In this document: piece after piece, positions 1 to 5,903 of the stretch
Position numbering within the stretch: the first letter of the stretch is position 1
Layout: each line of letters begins with the position of its first letter
Assembly (NCBI GenBank): GCA_002305505.1
Contig: DBRC01000047.1
Span: forward strand, 1-12,002
From: Prevotella sp. UBA1378
Lineage (GTDB): Bacteria > Bacteroidota > Bacteroidia > Bacteroidales > Bacteroidaceae
Length of the DNA stretch: 12,002 bases
Direction of reading: 5' to 3'
Notes under the pieces: model-generated
What the model was told of the DNA's origin: nothing
Database searches by the model: none
Seen by the model: the letters and a program-made list of their open reading frames with translations, nothing else
Position numbers and translations under genes: made by a program

Positions 1-13
1 CCTTTTTTGCTGG

Positions 14-1651
14 TTATTTGATAACTTTCTTTCCGTTCACGATGTAGATACCGCCCTTTGCCGGATGGGCTACACGCATACCGTTGAGGTTGTAGAACAC
101 ACCGTCTTCTACTACGGCTGCTTTTGTCTCTGTAATGGCTGTGGCAGCACCGTCGGCAAATACCATCTTCATCTCCTTGGCGCCACTGCTGATGTTCAGG
201 TAAGCCTTTCCGGCAGCAACCTTCGTGCCTTGGCCGCCGTTGGCATTCGGGTCGGCCTTAAAGAAGCCTACAACGCTGTTCACCTTGTTCAGCACATACC
301 CAGTAGTCGTATAAATATCCGTGAGCGTACCGGTAAATGCATTGTCGGCGTTTGCTGTTGCGTCAATAACTATCAGGATGCCCTCGCTTGTTTCACCGCC
401 GTTCAGCGAACGGAGCAACACGCCTTCGCCCTGGGCAACGGTAGTCACTTTGGTCAGCGTAACGGTGGAGCCGGATACGGAAGCCTTATAGGCTGCAATG
501 TTGGCAGCCGAAGTGAAATCGAGGTTTTTCGACGGTGTGTAAGTGGCGAGACCGTTGGCACCTATTGTGATTGGCTCTACTTTGTTGTAAGTTATTTCTA
601 TCGACTTGACATCCCCGCTACTGCTGCCTGCGTATACGAACTGAACGCTGTTTTGAGCGCCAACCCATCCGGATGCAGTAATACTTTCTCCGTCTACTTT
701 AAAATTATAGGTGCCTATAAACTTAACCTTTGTTACGACATATTCAGCAGGAACTGATACCGTTAAGGTTGTACCATTATAAACGCGTAATTGCTCTCCC
801 TGCCACCAACGGAATTTCCCGGTAGCAACTAACGTAACGTCACCGTTCGTCATGGTCGACGGGTCTGGAGCATACGCTGTGGGGCTGCTTATAGAGATTA
901 GTCCATAGCCATTCTTAGTAAAGTCATAGGTTACATTGATTAGATACGGGTTGATGGTATATGTAGCAGTTACCACAGTACTGGAATTCCCGTCTTTTAT
1001 TGCGATGGCTTTGATGGTGGTGGTGGTTGCTACGGGGATAGCTGTTGTATACAACAAACTTTCTGCTGTAGGGGTTTCTCCGTCTATTGTATAATAAATA
1101 GACGCTCCATCCCCTGCTGTGATTTCAACATTTTGCGGTGTTGTATACGTGCCTTCCGGAAGAGAAAATACAGGGGGGCTTACTGTGGAAGCAGATTCCT
1201 CATAAGTGACAACTATCGTTGATAATCGAGCCTGTGCTGAGGCAGAGAAAGTGATAGCTCCCATATCTCCTTCCCATGTTCCGGAAGTAGCGGTAGAGGT
1301 ATATCCTGAAGATGTGGTAGACAACTTGTCACAACCATAGGTACCACCTGTGCTCGTGAATTGGATACTCTTAATGTTTCCTTCAGAAGAACTGATTGTC
1401 AATGTGGAGCTTTTGTATACATGTAAGCGCGAACTACCTGTATTTACATACCCGTTGGTTGCTGTTATTTGAATCGCTGCAGAAGATATATCGACAGACT
1501 GTCCTCCTCCTGATACCCCTCCGTTTGTAATCGTAAAACCGGTACCGGAAAAATCAAACGTCACTGTCTTTTCCACAGCTGATGCATTCGTTGCTCCTGC
1601 GACGCACGCAACCAGCAATAGCGCAAGTTTTAAGTGTAATTTTTTAAGCAT
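14..1651 (-). CDS. Secreted repeat protein with chitobiase C-terminal-like (CHB_HEX_C) domain
   Basis: A 545-residue exported protein of unknown function. Residues 1-25 form a signal peptide ending NASA before VEKTV. Residues about 28-150 and 238-355 look like two diverged copies of one beta-rich module: each opens V-[TF]-[FY]-DF, carries L-[HR]-VY-x-x-[ST]-TLT in the middle and ends with I-x-[VI]-TY. Between them, about 158-233, lies a chitobiase/hexosaminidase C-terminal-like (Fn3-type) domain, recognised from SPPVFSLPEGTY, YYTIDGETPT and IKAIAIKDG. Residues about 360-500 match a module common in secreted Prevotella/Bacteroides proteins (GLATYTPSKNLDF, GEGVLLRS, GKAYLNI). The tail (about 515-545, FYNLNGMRV, GGIYIVNGKK) resembles the C-terminal sorting or anchoring tails of this phylum. 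There is no visible catalytic domain, so a surface or extracellular binding role is inferred. The gene has its own promoter, separate from the upstream operon. The part encoding the N-terminal modules looks richer in A+T than the 3' third. Confidence 0.85.
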   Translation of the reverse strand: MLKKLHLKLALLLVACVAGATNASAVEKTVTFDFSGTGFTITNGGVSGGGQSVDISSAAIQITATNGYVNTGSSRLHVYKSSTLTISSSEGNIKSIQFTSTGGTYGCDKLSTTSSGYTSTATSGTWEGDMGAITFSASAQARLSTIVVTYEESASTVSPPVFSLPEGTYTTPQNVEITAGDGASIYYTIDGETPTAESLLYTTAIPVATTTTIKAIAIKDGNSSTVVTATYTINPYLINVTYDFTKNGYGLISISSPTAYAPDPSTMTNGDVTLVATGKFRWWQGEQLRVYNGTTLTVSVPAEYVVTKVKFIGTYNFKVDGESITASGWVGAQNSVQFVYAGSSSGDVKSIEITYNKVEPITIGANGLATYTPSKNLDFTSAANIAAYKASVSGSTVTLTKVTTVAQGEGVLLRSLNGGETSEGILIVIDATANADNAFTGTLTDIYTTTGYVLNKVNSVVGFFKADPNANGGQGTKVAAGKAYLNISSGAKEMKMVFADGAATAITETKAAVVEDGVFYNLNGMRVAHPAKGGIYIVNGKKVIK

Positions 1652-1730
1652 AACAAATAATTTTAAATTAAACGATAATAATGGTTATTGTATAATAGAA
1701 AACACAACTACCTACTATATTTATTTACGG

Positions 1731-1767
1731 GATGCATAAGCATCTGCTGTCCCAAACACGCTTGTTT
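1731..1767 (-). promoter_or_regulatory. Two tandem stem-loops in the leader of the secreted-protein gene
   Basis: In the predicted mRNA leader, AAACA/TGTTT (1754-1758 with 1763-1767) can form a 5-bp stem with a 4-base loop. Just after it, GATGC/GCATC (1731-1735 with 1740-1744) forms another 5-bp stem with a 4-base loop. Both sit within about 45 bases of the predicted transcript start. They may protect the 5' end or regulate the message, but short stems like these can also occur by chance. Confidence 0.3.
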
Positions 1768-1780
1768 AGAATCTATGCCG

Positions 1781-1812
1781 CAAATATATACAAATTTTAA
1801 TAAACCGCCAAA
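1781..1812 (-). promoter_or_regulatory. Bacteroidetes-type promoter of the secreted-protein gene
   Basis: Read on the minus strand, TTTG (1812-1809) is followed after 20 bases by TATATTTG (1788-1781). This is an exact match to the sigma-ABfr consensus TTTG-N19-21-TAnnTTTG. Transcription would start near 1774, giving a leader of about 120 bases before the ATG at 1651. The match is by eye and no start site has been mapped. Confidence 0.75.
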
Positions 1813-1871
1813 GAATTTATATTAAAATTCCGTTTCGTCGATACAATTCAGACATTCCGGCGGTTAATGTC
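1803..1871 (-). repeat. Overlapping inverted repeats at the 3' end of the LuxR-type gene
   Basis: GACATT (1851-1856) and AATGTC (1866-1871) form a 6-bp stem with a 9-base loop that overlaps the stop codon of the regulator gene. The loop contains GGCGGTT (1859-1865), which is complementary to AACCGCC at 1803-1809. The transcript could therefore form a long-range stem or a pseudoknot. A further small inverted repeat, GAATTT/AAATTC (1813-1830), lies between. No run of T follows, so this is at best a weak terminator of the leftward operon. Confidence 0.3.
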
Positions 1872-2475
1872 AGATTTTGTTGATGTCCACATAGCCATGC
1901 ATCACGGCATAGATGGTAAGGGCCGAAACGCTGCGCATGCCAAGTTTATCCATGATATTCTTCCGGTGGGTGATGACGGTAGAGAGACCAATGTTCAGAC
2001 GGTCGGCTATCTCTTTGTTGATATATCCTTGTACAATGAGCGACATCACCTCAATCTCGCGGTCGGAAAGGATTTTCCGGTTCAGGATGGAAGGGGCGGG
2101 GGGCAGGTGCCGGCCTTGTCCGTGGGCGTATTGCTCAAGGCTGAGCAGCGAACGCACAAGCTCTTTCTCCGGCACGTTGATACAGAGACTGTGAAACTCG
2201 CTCATCTGCGAATGCTCGTCGAGCGAGAGGGTGAGCACGATGGTTTTTTGTCGGCGGGCAGTGAAGAACGGGCGGTGGGGCAGCACGATATCCATCGAAA
2301 CGAAGTAATGGAAATAAGAATCGGGGGTATTAGCTTCGAGTTCGGCCAACGAGCCGAACGTATCGACGGTCATATACGGGATGATGTTCTGCAGCATTGC
2401 CTTCAATCCCAGTGCCGCAAGGGTATTGGTGTCGATGATTGCTACTTTCGGTCGTCCTGCTGTTATTTGTTTCAT
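1870..2475 (-). CDS. LuxR-family transcriptional regulator with divergent receiver-like domain
   Basis: A 201-residue protein with a C-terminal LuxR/FixJ helix-turn-helix at about 134-197 (LSDREIEVMSLIVQGYINKE, STVITHRKNIMDKLGM). This domain binds DNA. The N-terminal 125 residues follow a receiver-like pattern: a hydrophobic strand and Asp at VAIID (D15), then a possible phospho-acceptor D62 in VSMDIVLP. However, the usual double-acidic pocket is reduced, and the T/S and K switch residues are not obvious. Phosphorylation is therefore uncertain. The gene starts 10 bases after the DUF5020 gene and is probably the last gene of the operon. Likely targets are the operon itself or the neighbouring secreted-protein or mutase promoters, but the sequence does not show which. 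No partner histidine kinase is present in the window. Confidence 0.85.
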   Translation of the reverse strand: MKQITAGRPKVAIIDTNTLAALGLKAMLQNIIPYMTVDTFGSLAELEANTPDSYFHYFVSMDIVLPHRPFFTARRQKTIVLTLSLDEHSQMSEFHSLCINVPEKELVRSLLSLEQYAHGQGRHLPPAPSILNRKILSDREIEVMSLIVQGYINKEIADRLNIGLSTVITHRKNIMDKLGMRSVSALTIYAVMHGYVDINKI

Positions 2476-2485
2476 GCTGTCCGTA

Positions 2486-3223
2486 TCAGAAAGTCCATTT
2501 GGCGGCTATGGTGGGGATGGCGTAAAGGCGGTTATGGTTGCCGTTGACATCCCATACAAAGTTGTTGCTGATTTCTATCTCTGTGCCTACGCTGAGGTTG
2601 ATGTCTTCCCAACCTTTGATGGTATTCAGGTTATACCATAACTGCGGTTCGCCCGCCACGGCAAGTTTGCCGTTAGCATCCCGGTCGTACCATGCGTCGA
2701 CAAAGCCGCTGAACGTGCAGCGTTTCTGTGCAAACAAGACACTCCATACGGCTGTGGCCTGGAAACTATTAAATGCACCGGCATCCCAATGGCGGTTGCG
2801 GAAGTAATATTTGTAAAGAGCCTGTAAAGAGAAAGTGCGGTTGAAGTCGGCACTGCTCCAGTTCCATGCGCAGCCCAAGAGCACGGCATGTTGGAAGCGC
2901 GTGGCGTTCCATGTCTCTTCGTCCGATGTCAGCCCGCCGTTGTATTCAGCATGTACGGCCCATTGGTTGTTGGCCGTGATGTTGAATTCGCGTGCTATCT
3001 CCCAGTAGGCTCCTGCCACCCCGTCGCGTTGATAGTCGATGTCGGTGAAGAAGAAAGTGCTCCCCCATTTGTCGGGTTTGAACATCTCGATAGTGGTCGT
3101 TACGCTGGGGCGGTTGCTCAGTGCGCCTTGCAGGCTGTGCCCTAAATCGTAGTGCAACTGTATGTTCTGTGCAGAAACAGCGGTTCCGGCACAGAACATC
3201 AGCGCTATAATGCTCTTTTTCAT
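2486..3223 (-). CDS. DUF5020 family outer-membrane beta-barrel protein
   Basis: A 245-residue protein. Residues 1-18 form a signal peptide ending VSA before QNIQLHYD. The mature part is made of alternating aromatic and polar strands (for example STFFFTDIDYQ, AYWEIAREF, WAVHAEYNGG, LQALYKYYF, TAVWSVLFA, GFVDAWYDRD) and ends in AAKWTF, with the terminal Phe typical of barrels inserted by BamA. The pattern fits DUF5020, a Bacteroidetes family that resembles Tsx-like nucleoside channels in size and strand layout. The substrate is unknown. The gene starts 16 bases after the decarboxylase beta subunit and is followed 10 bases later by the LuxR-type gene, so it is probably co-transcribed with the sodium pump genes. 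A role as an outer-membrane pore for metabolites or ions is inference. Confidence 0.8.
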   Translation of the reverse strand: MKKSIIALMFCAGTAVSAQNIQLHYDLGHSLQGALSNRPSVTTTIEMFKPDKWGSTFFFTDIDYQRDGVAGAYWEIAREFNITANNQWAVHAEYNGGLTSDEETWNATRFQHAVLLGCAWNWSSADFNRTFSLQALYKYYFRNRHWDAGAFNSFQATAVWSVLFAQKRCTFSGFVDAWYDRDANGKLAVAGEPQLWYNLNTIKGWEDINLSVGTEIEISNNFVWDVNGNHNRLYAIPTIAAKWTF

Positions 3224-3239
3224 ATCTATGGTTAGGGGG

Positions 3240-4397
3240 TTAAGACAGGAATCCGAGCAAGGCGCCGGCTGCTACGGCCGAGCCGATGACACCGGCCACG
3301 TTAGGTCCCATGGCATGCATGAGCAGGAAGTTGTGGCGGTCGTATTCCAGTCCGAGGTTATTGGATATGCGGGCACTCATCGGTACGGCAGATACGCCGG
3401 CATTGCCTATCAGCGGGTTCAGTTTCTTTTCGCCCGGCAAGAACAGGTTCATCAGCTTGACGAACAGCACGCCGCTGGCCGTAGCCACGATGAAGGCGCA
3501 GGCACCGATAGCGAAAATAAATATGGTGTTGGACGACAGGAACTCGCTTGCTTGGGTAGAGCAGCCTACGGTGAGGCCGAGCAGCATCACGATGACATCG
3601 TTAAGGGCCGAGCCGGCGGTTTTGGCCAGGCGGGTGGTCTTGCCCGATTCTTTCAGCAGGTTGCCGAAGAAGAGCATGCCGAGCAGCGGTAAGCCTGAAG
3701 GCACGATAAACGTGGTGAGCAGCAAGCCTATGATGGGGAACAGGATGCGTTCCGTCTGGCTTACCTGCCGTGCGGGTTTCATTTTGATGACGCGTTCCTT
3801 CTTTGTGGTGAGCAAGCGCATCAGCGGCGGTTGAATCAGCGGCACGAGCGCCATATATGAATAAGCGCATACGGCGATGGCTCCCATCATGTTGGGACAG
3901 AGCTTCGACGAAAGGAAAATGGCCGTGGGGCCGTCGGCACCGCCGATGATGGCGATACCGGCTGCTTGGTTGGGTTCGAAGCCCAGGGACAGCGCGAACA
4001 TATAAGCTCCGAAGATGCCGAATTGTGCGGCGGCTCCGATGAGCACCAGCTTTGGGTTGGCGATGAGCGCCGAGAAGTCGGTCATTGCCCCGATGCCGAG
4101 GAAGACAAGCGGCGGATACCATCCTTGGCGCACGCCCTGATAGAAGATGTTGAGCACAGAGTTGTCTTCATATAGCCCGATTTCCAGTCCGGCATCGGCC
4201 CGGAAAGGGATGTTGCCCAGTATGATGCCCAGTCCGATGGGGACGAGCAGCAGCGGTTCGAAATCTTTCTTGATGGCAAGGTAAATCAAGAAGGCACCCA
4301 CCGCTATCATAATAATGTTGCCTACCTCGGCATTGGCAAAGCCCGTATAGGTAAGGAACTCGTTAAAGTTTTCAGCAATAAAGTCCGTGAATCCCAT
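3240..4397 (-). CDS. mmdB: Sodium ion-translocating decarboxylase beta subunit (OadB/MmdB family)
   Basis: A 385-residue polytopic inner-membrane protein, close to the usual family length. It decarboxylates carboxybiotin and uses the energy to pump sodium ions out of the cell. Visible family signatures are GGADGPT (152-158, with the essential Asp at 155) in the first conserved membrane loop and GNAGVSAVPMSAR (331-343), which carries the polar residues of the sodium and proton path. Hydrophobic segments are spread over the whole length. The family serves oxaloacetate, methylmalonyl-CoA and glutaconyl-CoA decarboxylases. Methylmalonyl-CoA is favoured here because methylmalonyl-CoA mutase lies just beyond the head of the operon; the beta subunit itself does not set specificity. 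The start codon is 6 bases after the biotin carrier gene, so translation is probably coupled. Confidence 0.92.
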   Translation of the reverse strand: MGFTDFIAENFNEFLTYTGFANAEVGNIIMIAVGAFLIYLAIKKDFEPLLLVPIGLGIILGNIPFRADAGLEIGLYEDNSVLNIFYQGVRQGWYPPLVFLGIGAMTDFSALIANPKLVLIGAAAQFGIFGAYMFALSLGFEPNQAAGIAIIGGADGPTAIFLSSKLCPNMMGAIAVCAYSYMALVPLIQPPLMRLLTTKKERVIKMKPARQVSQTERILFPIIGLLLTTFIVPSGLPLLGMLFFGNLLKESGKTTRLAKTAGSALNDVIVMLLGLTVGCSTQASEFLSSNTIFIFAIGACAFIVATASGVLFVKLMNLFLPGEKKLNPLIGNAGVSAVPMSARISNNLGLEYDRHNFLLMHAMGPNVAGVIGSAVAAGALLGFLS

Positions 4398-4403
4398 AGC
4401 GCG

Positions 4404-4853
4404 TTATCCGATTGTGAGCATCACGGCACCTTCCATTACCGAGTCGCCCTTGTTTACGATGATTGACGTAACGGTTCCCGATAGCTCCGCCTCGATATTG
4501 TTCTGCATTTTCATGGCCTCGAGCACGACGACCACGTCGCCTTCCTTCACTTGTTGCCCCACGCCTACTTTCACTTCGGTGATGGTGCCCGGCAGGGGAG
4601 CCTTGACGGGAGTGCCCGAGCCGGCTGCTGCCTGTGCCGTAGCCGGCGCCGAGGCTGGTGCTGCCGTAGCGGCGGGTTTGGGTGCTTCAACCTTTACTTT
4701 GGCTATCGTGGGGTGCTTGGCGGCATTGATGGGGTGTTTAAGCTCTACCTCGAACGGGATGCCGTTGACCTTGACCTTGGCGATGTTGCCTTCTACTTCT
4801 TCGATTTCTACTTCGTAGTCGATGCCTTGTACTTTATATTGATACTTGTTCAT
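4404..4853 (-). CDS. mmdC: Biotin carboxyl carrier subunit of the decarboxylase
   Basis: A 149-residue biotinyl protein. It carries the carboxyl group from the carboxyltransferase to the membrane subunit. Residues 1-56 form a small beta-rich N-terminal part. Residues about 57-80 are a flexible Ala/Pro linker, and about 82-149 are the biotinyl/lipoyl domain, with the biotinylation motif EAMKMQN and the acceptor Lys at 115. KAPLPGTITEVKV at the start and NKGDSVMEGAVMLTIG at the end are the usual flanks. Its length and layout match the gamma subunits of methylmalonyl-CoA decarboxylases rather than the acetyl-CoA carboxylase carrier. It lies between the OadG-like gene (24 bases upstream) and the beta-subunit gene (6 bases downstream). 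AGGA stands just before the ATG, too close for a normal Shine-Dalgarno sequence. Confidence 0.93.
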   Translation of the reverse strand: MNKYQYKVQGIDYEVEIEEVEGNIAKVKVNGIPFEVELKHPINAAKHPTIAKVKVEAPKPAATAAPASAPATAQAAAGSGTPVKAPLPGTITEVKVGVGQQVKEGDVVVVLEAMKMQNNIEAELSGTVTSIIVNKGDSVMEGAVMLTIG

Positions 4854-4877
4854 TTCCTGTTTTATTTTTATTGTGGG

Positions 4878-5849
4878 TTAATCGTGAAACTGTGTCATCT
4901 GTATGTACTCATCGTTCCAGTCGGTTTCTTTCGGCTTGATGGTGATGATGCCGCTTTCCACGTCGTGCACGTTATCTTCGTATTGTTTGAGTGCCATGGC
5001 TATGACGGAGATGTATATCTCCTTGTCGATACCTTTTGTCTTCAGGCCGTCTTGCAGGAGGATATTGGTTTTATGCCCGAGTTCAACCGTTTTCTCCATT
5101 GTCTTGGTGAAAGGCTTGATAGGCTGGGCATTGGCCATTTTTCTCGCCGCTTCGCGGTTGCGCATGAATATGCCGAAGACGGTAAAGAAAGCAAAAAGCA
5201 ACGCTAAGCAGAAGAAGACGATGCCCATGGCGAGCACCGTGATGCCAAGGCCGTAGGGGTCTTTCCGCTTCAGTTTAGCCACCTTGGTCTCGTTTACTTG
5301 GATATAGTTGGAAATACCCGGCGTAACACAGTCGGCCGGCTTTACCTGCCATACGGCAGTACCGCCGTTATGGCGGGCATACGACTGGTTGGGGGCAAGC
5401 ACCGGAACCAGTACAGAGTCAATCATGTCAGTGGCGTTGCCGCTGTAGAGGGCTATCCACGTGGGCTGTGCCGGATTGATTTTCACAGAGAGATGCAGCG
5501 ACCCCCGTGCAGGGTTGCTGTTGCAGAAAAACAGTACATGCTGTCGGGCGCTCAAGTGGGTGCGGGCGTCTTCGGGGATGATGCTCATCCGCTTGATGCG
5601 CTCCGGCACACTCATGCCTGGGTCGAGCACGGTGCGGTCGGTGGTGAGGAACATGCCGCGGATATTGTACGTGGAGTACGATACATTGGCAATCTCTACC
5701 CATGCTTCACGCTGCCCGTATTCGTCCTGCAGGCTGGCACTGTTGTTGGTCATCACTTCGCTGATCTTGATGCTCTTTTCCATTTGGGCAAAGACAGCAG
5801 AAGTGCCTGACAACAGGAGCGTGCTTAGCAGAAATCCGAATTTGTTCAT
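4878..5849 (-). CDS. OadG-like decarboxylase gamma subunit with N-terminal lamin-tail-like domain
   Basis: A 323-residue protein, much longer than classical OadG/MmdD subunits of about 80-120 residues. Residues 1-21 form a signal peptide (cut after VFA). Residues about 27-180 resemble a lamin-tail (LTD) beta-sandwich, from KISEVMTNNSASLQDEYGQ, AWVEIANVS, FLTTDRTVLDPG, HVLFFCN and a late VTPGISN. Residues about 199-229 form one membrane helix (DPYGLGITVLAMGIVF onwards), matching the OadG membrane anchor. Residues 230-323 are cytoplasmic, with the conserved-looking tail IYISVIAMALKQYE and ITIKPKETDWNDEY. In known pumps this subunit holds the alpha and beta subunits together. The lamin-tail part would face the periplasm, with unknown role. 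The gene begins 54 bases after the exchanger gene, and its leader carries a 17-base sequence also found before mutA. The OadG assignment rests mainly on the membrane segment and the operon position. Confidence 0.8.
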   Translation of the reverse strand: MNKFGFLLSTLLLSGTSAVFAQMEKSIKISEVMTNNSASLQDEYGQREAWVEIANVSYSTYNIRGMFLTTDRTVLDPGMSVPERIKRMSIIPEDARTHLSARQHVLFFCNSNPARGSLHLSVKINPAQPTWIALYSGNATDMIDSVLVPVLAPNQSYARHNGGTAVWQVKPADCVTPGISNYIQVNETKVAKLKRKDPYGLGITVLAMGIVFFCLALLFAFFTVFGIFMRNREAARKMANAQPIKPFTKTMEKTVELGHKTNILLQDGLKTKGIDKEIYISVIAMALKQYEDNVHDVESGIITIKPKETDWNDEYIQMTQFHD

Positions 5850-5903
5850 TTTTTGTCGTGCGTTATATTATATAAGTTATTGGCTTTTATTTACGTGTTT
5901 TGG
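5850..5903 (-). other. Gap between the exchanger gene and the oadG-like gene
   Basis: This 54-base A+T-rich gap is the longest inside the leftward operon. It holds the perfect palindrome TTATATTATATAA (5863-5875) and the 17-base element shared with the mutA leader. I see no TAnnTTTG promoter box on the minus strand, so readthrough from the exchanger gene is the simpler view. Confidence 0.5.
5866..5882 (-). repeat. 17-base leader element, copy before the oadG-like gene
   Basis: The minus strand reads CAATAACTTATATAATA, identical over 17 bases to the sequence at 7793-7809 before mutA. In both places AAC follows after one further base. It lies 16 bases before the ATG at 5849. Its function is unknown; a shared operator, an unstructured ribosome-loading leader, or the trace of a past duplication are all possible. 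Confidence 0.7.

Larger units (their letters stand above)
1652..1869. other. Intergenic region between the LuxR-type gene and the secreted-protein gene
   Basis: This A+T-rich stretch of 218 bases holds a Bacteroidetes-type promoter reading leftwards (1781-1812). It also holds an untranslated leader of about 120 bases for the secreted protein, with two small stem-loops near its 5' end, and inverted repeats just after the LuxR-type stop codon. I see no additional coding sequence in it. Confidence 0.7.

Noticed and set aside
65..757. Plus-strand open frame of 230 codons opposite the secreted-protein gene
   Set aside because: The minus-strand gene has a signal peptide, recognised domains and a consensus promoter. 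The plus frame has neither promoter nor recognisable protein pattern.
5850..5903. A separate promoter for the oadG-like gene
   Set aside because: No TAnnTTTG box is present on the minus strand in or just before the gap. The palindrome and 17-base element alone do not show a promoter.
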